Below are positions 44,488 through 55,130 of a stretch of 64,000 nucleotides of DNA, piece after piece (the stretch's first letter is position 1; each line of letters begins with the position of its first letter). Position numbers and translations under genes: made by a program. The stretch covers positions 2,542,001-2,606,000 of the forward strand of contig JAJTUP010000003.1 of NCBI GenBank assembly GCA_021399435.1, written 5' to 3'. The notes beneath the pieces were generated by a model. It did not search any database and was not told the DNA's origin. It saw nothing but the letters and a program-made list of their open reading frames with translations. Source of the DNA: Diaporthe sp. PMI_573 (Eukaryota; Ascomycota; Sordariomycetes; Diaporthales; Diaporthaceae).

Positions 44488-45472
44488 ATGTTGGCTTCGT
44501 TGAAGGGTTTGCTCGCCCTCGGGCTGCTTGTCTCCTCCGTATCCTGTGTGGAACACGGCAGCAGACAAGATGACGGATATATCGGCTACCGCCTCGACCA
44601 ACGAGGCGATCCCGAATCGGCAGTTTATGAGACAGCCAACACCAACACCGGCGCAGACAACGTGCTACCAGAGGATCCCGATGTGTATCTGAACGCATCA
44701 GTCTCCGTCGGCGAGATCGACATTGAGGTCGACAACATCACAGCCAAGGTCAACTTACAAGCCGACGTGCTGAAGCTGCTTCACTTCAGTGCCGGCGTCG
44801 ATGCATCCATCGATAGGGTCAAGCTCACAATCCAAAACATAAGCGCCAAGGTCGAGCTTGAGGCCAGGTTAGAGAATGTCGTTCAAATGTATGTCTCCCC
44901 TCTTTCTCCAATAAACTTCTGCTTCATTTCAACACGTTGAGCGGCTGTTGACTCTCATGGCTTCAAGGGTCGGGGATGTGCTAGATTCTATCGACCTGAA
45001 CCCAATCATAGCGACTCTGGGTGACGATGTCGGAAAGATTGTCAACGGGACCGTTGGTGACCTGACATCTGGAGATTATGGCGGCAAAGAGAAGAGGAAC
45101 TTTGCTATGGACGAGGGTATACTGTACAGCATCAATGACTTTACAGGCAACACACATACCAACCGCGTTCTGGCACAGAATGGCGATCTGTACGATGTGA
45201 AGCTGGACAACGATGGCGACGAGTCAAGCCGCACGGTGGTTGGCAAGTACGACCAAGACATGACTTTCACCGGCCACAACAAGACGATCAGCATCGATGG
45301 AGAGGTCAAGGAGTTTGAGTTGCAGTACATGTACACTCCTTTCCCTGGCATAGAGAGTGTTTGTTGGATCTACGTGAGCCCGACGGGCAAGGTGACGCGA
45401 ACACAGGTCATCGCGGAGACCTTTGGTGGTGGAGGTAGCACTATCAGTGACGACGGTGTTGACGACCTATGA
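44488..45472 (+). CDS. Secreted protein of unrecognised family, paralogue of previous gene (two exons)
   Basis: Exons 44488-44888 and 44968-45472, separated by a 79-nt intron (gtatgt...aag), giving 301 aa. Signal peptide MLASLKGLLALGLLVSSVSC, then an acidic and polar region with an N-glycosylation site, then the family block IEVDNITAKVNLQADVLKLL, VKLTIQNISAKVELEARL, and the LDSIDLNPII motif. The second half contains VVGKYDQDMTFTGHNKTISI, matching GNFDQNMTFTG in the neighbour. It lacks the long Ser/Thr tail of its partner and ends in a Gly-rich/acidic stretch. The two genes are head-to-head. The intron here lies only about 10 nt, in the protein alignment, from intron 2 of the partner, which supports common descent. 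No catalytic residues are obvious. Confidence 0.85.
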
Positions 45473-48400
45473 GATTAGACCAACAAAGGGGCTAGGACCT
45501 GGGACTGGAATAGAAGCAGTCATGTGGGACGAGCAGCTGAGAATATTCATGCGAGCAAGCCTGCGAAATTACATGTCTTTTCACAACTCAACCCAAACAG
45601 GTCACCATAACAAGTTTCTCTTTAATTTGACAGCCATGCTCGCCATCATGATTTCAAGGCCTGATGAATACGGCAATTCCATGGTTATGCGCCATGCGAC
45701 GTTAACGTAGCCCGATCATACCGGCCTACTGGCAATCACACTCCAGAACAGCCAAATACCACCCCCTTTTCTTCCATAATGGGGGAATTAGAGGCGCTGA
45801 GCTTCCCATCCAATGGTGACTGAGAGAGTGACTGAAACAGCAGCTTGGGCCAAACCGGACCAAGGTTCGTCCATGCTAGACTAGTTGCTACGTTAAATTG
45901 GGTCCCATTCAACGCTTGCTGTGGCTGACTGACAGAACTGTCATCCGAACTGCAACGGTTTTTTTGTTCTGTTGTAGTGCAAGCTGCTGGAAGACGAAAG
46001 TGTTCTTCTCGTCGCAGAGGGTAGACTTCGTGTTATTTGAGATATCCTACTCACCACTTCGACTCCCTGTCCTGGCAGAGCTCCGACTCCCGCACCCAGG
46101 GCCCCGGATCAAAACGTCCGGGTGATACTGGGAAGAAGCCAGACGCTTCCCGTTTTGTCAGTTTGCCATGTACCAAAGCATGAGCTTGGGCTGTCACCCC
46201 GGGCATAAAATGACGTATTGGTAGCCAGGTGGTAACGGCCTAGAACACGGTCTATTTGTGGTCAAGGATGTGAAATTGTGACTCTCCAAAAGCCTAGCGT
46301 GCCAACCATAACAAGTTAGCCGCAGAGAATGCCATTTGACCTGATTTCTAGTGCATCCAGTTGAGAGATCAGGTTAAGCTGGTCAAAAGTGCGGAACGCG
46401 ATGGTAAAGTTCCACCGCACCGACTCTCCCTGTTTCGCTACTCGAGCTCACCTAGTTCTCATAATCCTGATGACATGAGGTCAAATATACTTTCGGCAAG
46501 TGGATCTTGAACCAGCTGAGCAGCCGGCGGTCGTAGCATTACCGCTCATAGTAAATAGGCGCTTGCCGTCGTATAGGACAGGGAGTCTCTCGTGGCGGGA
46601 AGGATGCCCGTGTTGCTGCTCTATAATTACGCCCATCGGCCCGTTCAAGGATCGACCTTGAGCACGGGTGCCAAGGCCACGTCGTCATTCACGGTCTCAC
46701 CATTAGCTGCTAGTTTCGAATGTATAATGCCATGTGGTATGATCAGGAGGCTTCCTAGCCGCTGTGACGCAACACCCCGCAATTGAAACATTTGCGTAAG
46801 GCCTTTCGCGAATTCGCATTTCCCCTTAGTGGGCTTGATTATCTGACAAAAACCAGTACATTCTTTCAACACCAATCCATTGAGTATCCTTATCCTTGAA
46901 TTCCAAGTTATATGCTTGTAATTATGGTTGTAGCGAAGACAATGTGGTTTTTCAGGCGACATGCCCTAAACCCACAGCCCTTGCTCGTTCAAACAGTCGT
47001 TGGAAACCCACACGTCTCAGGGCAAGGATTGAGCAGCTCATTTAGAATTCGATGTAATATTTGTATGCCAGTTAAGGTCCTGCTGTGTGTCTGTTGCGAC
47101 CCAGCCAGAGCGTTAGACCCGGGATTCTCGCGAGCTCATGAACAGCTCTCGCGGTACCTAATTTCCCCGCAAATATTACGAATTTTGCGGAAGCGAGAAT
47201 TCCACTGCATGAAACATAAAGCTGCTATACAGCTGATTATATCTCATGCATCGATATAATGCATGTCCGCGGACGGGAAGGTCGTCACATGGACGTCGAA
47301 GTCGCGAAGAACATGAAGGCAATTTGAAGTCTTCGAGTGACCTCCAAATATCTGACAGGCCTGATTGTGCCAATAAGTCCAAACTCAATTCCAAACTCAG
47401 AAGCTCTCCTAATACCAACGTGTTGATACTACCGCTACACTCTTGACCCCTCTATTGCTGTTTGCCTTGGTTAAGAGGTAGAATGACCGATCCTTACACA
47501 GCTGGACATGCTGTGTTTTACAGTATGGGGGTGTCGGCAGCCACGAACCCATGCTTCACATTTATCTCAAGATACCACCGGTGCCACAGGAGAGTGATGC
47601 GAAATTTTACGGAAGCATTCGAACCGCATCTACCTATCTATATATACTAAGTGGCTCGAGTGAGATAGATGGCATGTCAAGTATGTAGCGAGACAGTTAA
47701 ATGCCATATTGAAGCGTGGGTTATTCTTGTAAACATTAGGGATAGTAAAGATTATATGCTGGGCTCCCGGTTTGCCTTTAGATATCCCAATTAGCTGTCT
47801 CGCAAGTCTGGATTTGCTTGAAAAGAATGCGACGTAGAGGGTGATTTATACAATTTTGGCGTGGACTCGGCGCCCTTACGCTTCAACAGGAAACATAGTA
47901 CCTTCGACCAGTACTTCTCGCTCCACCACGATGGCTCACTCTTTGTTTTGGCTCAGCTCTAGGGGTCTTCGCGTTCTAGAAGACTGCGCTCCGTAGACAC
48001 TGTTTCTGTCCTATCTACCTCAAAGCCTCTCTCGAAATTACATCACTCGCATGTACGACCCACACGCAGAGAAAAAGGCCTATCATCAGCTTTCAGTGCA
48101 GGACTTTGCCGCTATGCTGGCCATGCAACTCAATATAGCCCTCCATAAGGGGGCCACGTCCATTTTTTCTGCAGCCTCTGCGGCTGTCAATTGCGTGAAT
48201 TCTGTGCTCTGTGTAAAAATACAGTTCAAAATTGTGGGCGGATCGCATGCACAAACTGTGGCTCAAGTTGTGTGGCTTGAGTATGAATATACAGGTCCGG
48301 GACGTCGAACTTTGAACACAAATCGCTTCTCTGATCCAACAGACGATCGCAATTATGGTTTAAATCCACGATGCATTTCCTGGAAAACGGGGTCCTACAC

Positions 48401-48594
48401 CGTACTACAAGTAGCTTGGTTGGGGATGTCCGGCTAGGTCCGAGCACATATAAGCAACGCGGGGAAATCACCACTTGAGCGATAGAGTGGCCTGCCAACT
48501 TGTCTTCAACTGCGATCTGTTGCGATTCGCGGGAATTCATCTATTTCCTTCTGTGTGACTGTAATATTTCTCACATTGATCACTTTACCCCAAG
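45473..48594. other. Gene-poor stretch
   Basis: Scattered short frames only. A plus-strand frame near 48051-48437 has an ATG but no recognisable features and lies directly in the promoter of the DUF1857 gene. Confidence 0.5.
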
Positions 48595-49089
48595 ATGCCG
48601 CCTGCAAACTACGTTGCGTACACGGCTCCGATCAACCCCCCCTCGGCGGAACCCAAACTCACCGAGCCACAAATCTGGGCCCTCCTTCGCCGGAAGACTC
48701 GTCGTGCAGAGGACTTTGTGGGTGGGGCTATCCTGAATACAGAGGTCATATCAGAGGCAAAAGACACGCAGGGGCGGCCCGTCACGACACGCATGGTCAC
48801 TTTCCGACAGGGCGACAGGCGCGTGGAAGAGGTTGTCACAACCTTTTATCCAGTCAAGGTCGAATTCCAGCAGCCGGATGGGAGCCATATCGCCAATATT
48901 GTCAGCCGAGGTCCTGATGACGAGCTGTTCCTGACGTACACCTTTGAGTGGGTGCACCCCGGCCTGGACGACGCCGCGTTGGCGGAAAAAAGGGTTGTCG
49001 AGCAAAATATGGCTAAGCATTCCGTGGAGAGCACGATATCGGCGATGAGAGCAATGGTTTCGGATGGAAGATGGGAAGAGACTGTCTAG
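48595..49089 (+). CDS. DUF1857 (AtaL-like, SRPBCC fold) protein
   Basis: A single exon of 164 aa. The sequence has the compact alternating strand pattern of DUF1857: NYVAYTAPIN at the start, a helix with LTEPQIWALLRRKTRRAEDF, then strands ILNTEVIS, RMVTFRQ, VEEVVTTFYPVKVEFQQ, LFLTYTFEWVH, and a long C-terminal helix (AEKRVVEQNMAKHSVESTISAMRAMV). This is the helix-grip (SRPBCC) arrangement with a deep ligand pocket. Members include AtaL from the acetylaranotin cluster and AurE-like proteins, believed to act as small-molecule-binding or cyclase-like accessories. There are no biosynthetic genes around it here, so a housekeeping or orphan role is equally likely. The length is normal for the family. 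Confidence 0.85.
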   Translation: MPPANYVAYTAPINPPSAEPKLTEPQIWALLRRKTRRAEDFVGGAILNTEVISEAKDTQGRPVTTRMVTFRQGDRRVEEVVTTFYPVKVEFQQPDGSHIANIVSRGPDDELFLTYTFEWVHPGLDDAALAEKRVVEQNMAKHSVESTISAMRAMVSDGRWEETV

Positions 49090-49703
49090 GCCTCGGATCT
49101 GTCTATCTCAAATGCGGTGTCGAGATCCCGACCTTCGCACCACAGAGTCCAGCTTTAGAGTTTTATCATGAGCTTCCAACAATCATATTGAATCAAGAAC
49201 TTGACATAAATTATTATAGCAAAACATCCACATCCTCAAAAGTTTTTGAACGTCATTCTGGAGCCCCTGTGGCTTATTACCTACAGACGGCCAACCCATA
49301 GAGGGTTACCCCAGAGGAGGATGTCCCTCAGGATGATGTCCTATGAGGTTGTCCTATAGACGGTTGTTTTGTAGGACGGTGCATAGTGAGCACTGTCCAG
49401 GCGGTTGTCAAGGTAAGCATGTAGATACTGTGGCCGCATGGTGGACACCCGAGCAAAGTTCTTTGACATACTAAGATCACAAATGCCAGATGTGTGGTAG
49501 TTTGTTCCGCAGATATATATTCTCGCCCAGTCTAGCCAGGACACCAGTAATATTTACAATGATGAAATAAGCACGTGCGACACTACGTGTCCAACACTTT
49601 GATCGTTGATCCAAACCCGTCTCTCAAGTCAACATCCACATCGCAATGAGTCGACAAGTCTCGTCACATAGATAGCGTGCGCGACAGACCATGTGTGCAT
49701 CAC
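49090..49703. other. Intergenic; holds copy 1 of a dispersed repeat
   Basis: Contains degenerate CCTATAG-type units (about 49300-49375) related to the 59.4-kb array, and a segment (49385-49470) similar to 53040-53120. No gene. Confidence 0.55.
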
Positions 49704-50979
49704 TTAAGCGTCACACTCATCGTCGCCCTCCTCCTCGACGGGCTCCTCCTCCTCAGCGGGGCACTCGTCAGCAGCACCAGTCTCGGCAGGGGCCGACGAG
49801 GTGATGGTGGCGGTGACAGTCTCCTCAGCCTCGCAAGCATCGTCGTCAGAGGCATCAGAGGTGGCGGCGGCGGCGACGTTGGCGGCGACAGAGCTGGTGC
49901 TGGCAACGGTGGTGGCAGGGACGTCGCAGGCCTCGTCGTCGTCAGCGGCATCGGTGGCAACCGCGGCGGCGTTAGCGGTCACGGAGCTGCTGGAAGGGGC
50001 GGCAGAGGAGGCCTTGGTGACGGTGGCCAGGGTAGAGGCCGGGGCGGCAGCGCTCGAGGCGGCGGAGCCGGAAGAGCCCGAGGACGAGCCGCTGGAGCCG
50101 GAGCCGGAGCAGGTGAACAGAGCGGGGCCGGGGATGGTGTACTCGGCGGCCTTGTAGGCGTCGTAGGTGATACCAGCGTCGGATCCCTTGTAGGCGCCAG
50201 GGAAAGCGACGAGGTCCGAGGGGGCGGTCGAGCCACCGCCGGTGACCTTGATCTGGTGGCAGCCAGGGTAGAACTGGGCGCCAGGGTAGCTGTAGGCCGA
50301 GTGGAGGGCGATGATCTCGTGGCGGACGAGGTAGTTGCCAGGCTCGATACACTCGGGGATGGTGTAGGTGACGCTGCCACCAGCGGTCATGAGAGGGGTC
50401 TGAGACTACATTAGCAAGACACGTCTTTAAGGCAGGAATCATTTGTCAAGAAGCTTACAGCTCCCCAGGTGTTCGAGCTTCCGTCACGGCCGTTCTCCTG
50501 GATCTTGAACCAGACAGCGTCGGTGCCAGGCTCGTAGGAGGTGCAGTCGCCCGTGCACTTGGCCATGTAAGTGATGGTAGGGCCGACGTGGGACTCGGGC
50601 CACAGAGTCCAGAAGAGCTCAACGTCGGAGCCAGCGGCGGCCTCGGCGACGAGAGCGGCCGGGGCGGTATCAGCGTTACACTGGATGGCGGATGAGGTGA
50701 CATCCTCCACTGGGCCGTTGCCGGTGATCTTGCGGGAGATCCTGTCAGGAGCAGGAGACTTGTATGGGTCTTGGTACGGTTCTGCCTTCCGTTAGTCCTG
50801 CTACGGATCCCAAAGTGTTGCATTCTGGAACATGAAAGACGGGGATCCGAGACAGGAGGAGAGTGATGCTTACGGTAGAACTCGTAATCCGTTCCTCCAA
50901 TGGTACCGTTGGTAACATAACCGTGTCCAGCAACAAGGGTTGCGGAGGCAATGAGAGCGAGAGTCTTCCTGGCAGCCAT
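49704..50979 (-). CDS. AA9 lytic polysaccharide monooxygenase with long Ser/Ala-rich acidic tail (three exons)
   Basis: Exons from 5' to 3': 50874-50979, 50459-50781 and 49704-50405, giving 376 aa with all junctions in frame. The signal peptide (MAARKTLALIASATLVAG) is cleaved before His19, which begins the mature protein (HGYV), the N-terminal copper-brace ligand. His100 (WPESHVGPT) is the second ligand and Tyr189 (QFYPGCHQIKV) the axial tyrosine, so the copper site is complete. These enzymes oxidatively cleave cellulose or hemicellulose using H2O2 or O2 and an electron donor. Residues 243-376 replace a normal CBM1 with a Ser/Gly, then Ala/Thr/Val-rich segment with DDDEACDV-type acidic-Cys units, ending in a highly acidic tail (EEEEPVEEEGDDECDA). 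No GPI signal or carbohydrate-binding module is seen. The enzyme core is well supported; the tail function is unknown. Confidence 0.93.
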
Positions 50980-52934
50980 TTTTGTTTTATGTGATATTCA
51001 CTACTGGTGAGCGAAGGGGCGAGAGAAGGTTTTTGGGGTGGTTTGAATGAACGATTGACAATGGTTAACAGCTAGTGTTGAAATGAATGGCAGCCCCAGG
51101 CAGACCCGTAAATGAATGAATGTTGTCGGAGTGAAGACGACGAATTGAACGAGGTTGGAGAAACAAAACAACAAGAATAAAGAGATCGACCGCTCGGCGA
51201 GCTGGTATAAGTATGTTCTGTCTGTCGTCGTGCCACCGTAAGGAGACGCAAGGGGGAAATTGCTCAGCGTCCTGGCGCGAGACTTCCGGGATCACAGACG
51301 CTCATGTTTATTGAAGTGGGTATGCCAGGGCCGCATATGGTCAGCCTTCCACAAAAGAAACGTGGTGGAAAGCCTCTCATAGGCTCCCGATGCCATCGTG
51401 GACAGACAGCCTGGATCTGTAAGGATCTGTACAGTCCAAACGGAGAAACATCAAACATCGACCCGCATGAGACAGGGGACGTTTAGCTGTACCTGAGCCG
51501 CATCCTCCTGACAGACCAATGACAATGAGGGCGGCTCCAAGGGGGGCCGGAGGGAAACAATATAATTTGAAACCGCCAAGACCCAAAGAATTGATCCGTC
51601 AACAACTGCACTCGGCGTAGGTCCAGGTAATCGCGGTGAGGAGTGCGGCGGCAAGTTACCGAGACAGGCTCTCCTGGCGTAGGATTTATGAAATGGATGG
51701 ACGCCGAGTCTGGGCAGCTGCCAACATGCGAACCGAGCAGCAGGTGTGCATTAGGCTAGTTGTGAAGGTTGCACGCAGAAAGGGGAGGTTGTGAAGAGAA
51801 GAGCCTCAAGCGGCAAGACGGCTGCAGTGGTCCACCATCCCCCTAGGCTCGCAGATCTCGGGCGACTCCGAGCCAGCGTCTTATTTCCATATGTGGGGCC
51901 AGGGGCTTCGGCCCCGGTGCTCGATGCGTGCATCCCGAGGCCCGGGTTTAGCTCCTCAGGTCGATCTCCTTGCATCCAAAGTCATTTCCTTTCGACTGTG
52001 GGTCCGTGGAGTCAGCATCGTGACCCGAGGTCGGGAGGGGCCATTGCTCCCAAGATGGCAAAGCTTATGTTCTTTTGGCAGTACCCGCCGTATGAAGCAA
52101 GCGGATACAGTCGTGTTCTGGGCCAAGAAGGGTAAGCCACGACTTTACTGAGCTAATGGGGGTCGGATCCGTGATGTCAGTACTCGTCTCGGCACACGGA
52201 AGACCTGCCGCAAGAAAACAATCTTCAGGTAGAAGCCAAATCCAGTGACCAAGTAAGGCAGCATAGCATGTTAAAGGTTTAGCAGTGTGCGGAGCTGAGA
52301 CTGCGACGCAACTGCTGGGCCTGTGCTGAAGGACATTTGTTTTCGAGCGAGATCTGCCAAGCTTCACTTCCCCAGATGTTCAGCAAGGTACAGCCTCGAA
52401 CTCCCAAGACCAGACGATCGACGTTGTGACGATCACACAATGCCTGGAGGTACACAATCCTTGCTCTGCCGCGTCAGTGAACCCAAGATCTGCCAAATAA
52501 AACTTTATTCTACCCCACTTACTCTGTTGCAATCGGTTTTGGGAAAACAATGCTCCTGGTCAGCTCGCGTGGCAGCCTGCGCGACTCAGCACCGTATGTA
52601 CCGGACCTGGAAATGGGATGCAGATTATGTGTGTACAGCCCGATCTAGAAATAAAGGATCCGCTCGGATCCATGATAAGGAGCCTTTGATTCATGATTGT
52701 ACACGAAGCAGGTTGACTCGGTCTGAATGCCATGGCACCGTCTCTGTTGACCGGCACAGCTCGTCAGGTCTCAAACCCCTACACGTAAGCTCGCACAATC
52801 TCAGCATTCTTGTGCAAGGAACTCGGTAAAGGAAAATGAAGACAATGGACAAAATCATTCCCAGACATGTGTCCCGGCGGTTAGGTGAAGTTTGAATCAA
52901 GACACCAAAAAGACAAAAAAAAAATAAACACCAC
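50980..52934. other. Intergenic
   Basis: Promoter side of the AA9 gene followed by sequence with no recognisable coding content on either strand. Confidence 0.55.
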
Positions 52935-53035
52935 TGATCCAGCCCGGGCTTGAACCGGAGACCTTCAGTGCTCCCATTGATCACTCTGGCGAGTAGATCA
53001 ACTGTTAGACATCTCATCATCTCATAGTAGGTTGT
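52935..53035 (-). pseudogene. Decayed tRNA-Val-like sequence
   Basis: The 3' half is a good match to the tRNA-Val at 56312-56418: it retains the GGGAGCACTGAAGGTC segment and an apparent T-arm (CCGGTTCAAGCCCGG). It also keeps an intron-like insert of similar length ending in the same TCAATGGGAG. The 5' half (D-arm and 5' acceptor strand) is unrecognisable and cannot pair with the 3' acceptor, and the anticodon stem is broken. It is best called a pseudogene. Confidence 0.6.
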
Positions 53036-53039
53036 TCTC

Positions 53040-53120
53040 ACAGAAGGTTGAGCAGTGCCCAGCTGGCTCATTATTCATGCAGTGGCCTTGTAGTGGACAC
53101 CCAAGCAAAGCTTGTAAAAA
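53040..53120. repeat. Dispersed repeat, copy 2
   Basis: Shares GTGGACACCC-x-AGCAAAG and surrounding GTGGCC and AGCA-x-TG-x-CCA blocks with 49385-49470, in the same orientation. Confidence 0.5.
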
Positions 53121-53130
53121 TGGAAAGTTG

Positions 53131-53145
53131 GGGGGGGGGGGGGGT
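53131..53145. repeat. Poly-G tract
   Basis: A run of 14 or more G bases. Similar homopolymers recur at about 54250 (G) and 56104 and 59290 (C). Run lengths in such tracts are unreliable in assemblies. Confidence 0.8.
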
Positions 53146-53453
53146 TGACTGCTTTGATATCTGTGTCAAAACAAAAGTATCACACATGACGCACCGTGGG
53201 CAACGCCAACTACGGCGAGGGCAGCTCGCTTGAGCACGCGGCATTTGAGCCGCCCTCACTGGGTTGAGAACTCCTTGTGAGGCTCAGATGATTCCCAATT
53301 CCAGCTGGCAACAGATCTCGGCACGGGGGACACCGACCCTCCCCACAGCCGAGTAGACCCTCATGTAATTGACGGCTCCGAGGAATGAATGGACCAGCTG
53401 TGCCCTGGTGAGGATGTTTCGTTCGTGGTCTGGTTTCCAACAGGCGCGAGTCC

Positions 53454-53828
53454 TTGCTGCATCGGTTCTACGTCGTTTCCAGGGGCAAATGCCCAGTCTG
53501 CGTTGGCGGCGAGAACAACTTTGAGGACCGGGTCGCGAGCTATTTCGTTCCTGTCGACCGTACCCTCCCATGGGTTCAGGGCGTTCCCTACTGGCTCAAC
53601 CCCAAGAAGAGCAAGAAGACGCCTGCCCAAATCGACCAGTATTGGCGCGATGCCAATGCGAGGATGGAGGCCGGTGAGCCGATGTCCATGACTCGTCGAG
53701 CAGCCAAGCTCGTTCCCGGTCATAAGGCCAGGAAGGCGGCCAAGAAGGCTGCGTCCAGCGCTGTTGACGAGGAGGACGAACTTGAAGACGAGGATGAGGA
53801 CATGGATGAGCCTGATTCGTTGGAGTAA
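53454..53828 (+). CDS. Unrecognised basic/acidic ORF
   Basis: A frame of 124 codons ending TAA at 53826 without a good ATG at its head (TTG at 53454); the true start may lie in a missing exon. It contains a CPVC motif (KCPVCVGGEN), aromatic blocks (YFVPVDRTLPWVQGVPYWLNP), a Lys/Arg-rich region (KARKAAKKAA) and an acidic C-terminus (EEDELEDEDEDMDE). This composition is unlike random frames nearby, so it may be a real exon or a transposon remnant. I cannot name it. Confidence 0.35.
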   Translation: MLHRFYVVSRGKCPVCVGGENNFEDRVASYFVPVDRTLPWVQGVPYWLNPKKSKKTPAQIDQYWRDANARMEAGEPMSMTRRAAKLVPGHKARKAAKKAASSAVDEEDELEDEDEDMDEPDSLE

Positions 53829-53892
53829 TTGGCATCGAAAGGTGCCGGTTACCTGATTTGAAACACAACGTCCCTGTCTGCACCCTCCCATG

Positions 53893-54560
53893 AATGCTCG
53901 CCGGCCTCGGCTGGACGAGAGTATTCGAAAATCCGTCACTGTTCCATGGCTTCGGCCGGGTGAGCGTGGCACCCAGTCATTGTTCGCTGGCCTCCGCCGG
54001 CTGAGCATGGCATGAACCTCACCATCGCTCGCTGGCCCCAGCCAGCTGAGCGTGGTGGTACATCTTCACGGTCTCTCGCTAGCTTCTGCTGGCTGTGAGT
54101 CGTGGAGGTTCTACGGTATCGCTCATCGGGTGACTGGTCGAGCGTGCCGGCCGGTCCGAGATGCTCCGCCAGCCGCTGCATGGCGCCCTCGCCGGCTTCC
54201 GCTGGCTTGAAGGCGCCGTGGGCCCACCCCGCTGACTGGTCCTTGTCGCGGGGGGGGGGGTGCCTCGCTTCACAATTCATGGGGTCTCTCGCAATTCAAA
54301 TTTCCTCCGCAATGCCAACGTGGTTTCAACCCCAGTATCCTCTTCGACTTCGAGCCTTGGCCCCGCAATCCTTTCTCTGTACCTTGCCGGCCTCGCTTCA
54401 CGATCTCGAGCCAATCTAGCACGGCCATTTGAAGCATTTGGTAGCACCTCGGCTCTCCGCCGTTCCGCAACAGGAGTTACACTGTTCGCTCATTCTTGGG
54501 TTTTGTGTCAATGGGTCTCCACGATAACGTCGCTCGCTGGCTTCAGCTGGCTCGAGGGTG
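53893..54560. repeat. Irregular GCTGGCTTC-GCTGGCTGAG repeat
   Basis: Units resembling CTCGCTGGC-TC-GC-GGCTGAG occur near 53897, 53978, 54028, 54074, 54187 and 54531, with spacings from about 45 bp up to several hundred. Their inner GCTGGC...GCCAGC parts are near-inverted, so each could form a small hairpin. Confidence 0.55.
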
Positions 54561-54902
54561 CTGGCGAGGAAACCCATGACGAAGACCCACCATCGCGAAT
54601 GCTCTCTTTTGGAACAACCTATCATTGGGATTCTCGACGTCTCATGGTCTCCGCCAGAGGGGGGCGACCTTTCAGTTGACAACAACTTGCCAGGGGTTTG
54701 CCCGCGGAGGCGCCTCAGGACAAAATGCACACGATGCCATGAGAATGGGCATCTACAACGGGGAACAGCCGCCACAAGACACTGTGTGCTACTCTGAAAC
54801 CTACCCGATTTCCACATTTTGAAGCATTTGGCCTGAAGTTATTCACGATGATCACCGCCCAAGATGTTTCCCAATGGATTCCGTCAAGATCTTTCCGTCT
54901 CT

Positions 54903-55130
54903 ACCAGCATCGTCAACCAGCATCGTCAACCAGCATCGTCAACCAGCATCTTTCAACAGCATCAATTTACCAGCATTTTCTTACCAGCGTCTTCTTACCA
55001 GCATCTCTTCACTATCATCTCATCCCCAGCATCTTCTTACCAACATTCCCTCACCAACATTCTATCACCAACATCTCCTTACCAGCATCTCCTTACCAGC
55101 ATCTCCTTACCAGCATCTTTTGCAAGCATC
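54903..55130. repeat. ACCAGCATC minisatellite
   Basis: About 15-20 imperfect tandem copies of a 12-15 bp unit, beginning ACCAGCATCGTCA and grading to TTACCAGCATCTCC. Confidence 0.85.

Noticed and set aside
48051..48437. ATG-initiated 128-codon frame before the DUF1857 gene
   Set aside because: No domain and no signal peptide, and it lies in the expected promoter; likely chance.
17315..49089. A secondary-metabolite cluster containing P450, dehydrogenase and AtaL-like protein
   Set aside because: The three genes are spread over 31 kb with unrelated genes and a transposon between them, and no polyketide synthase, peptide synthetase, terpene cyclase or pathway regulator is visible.
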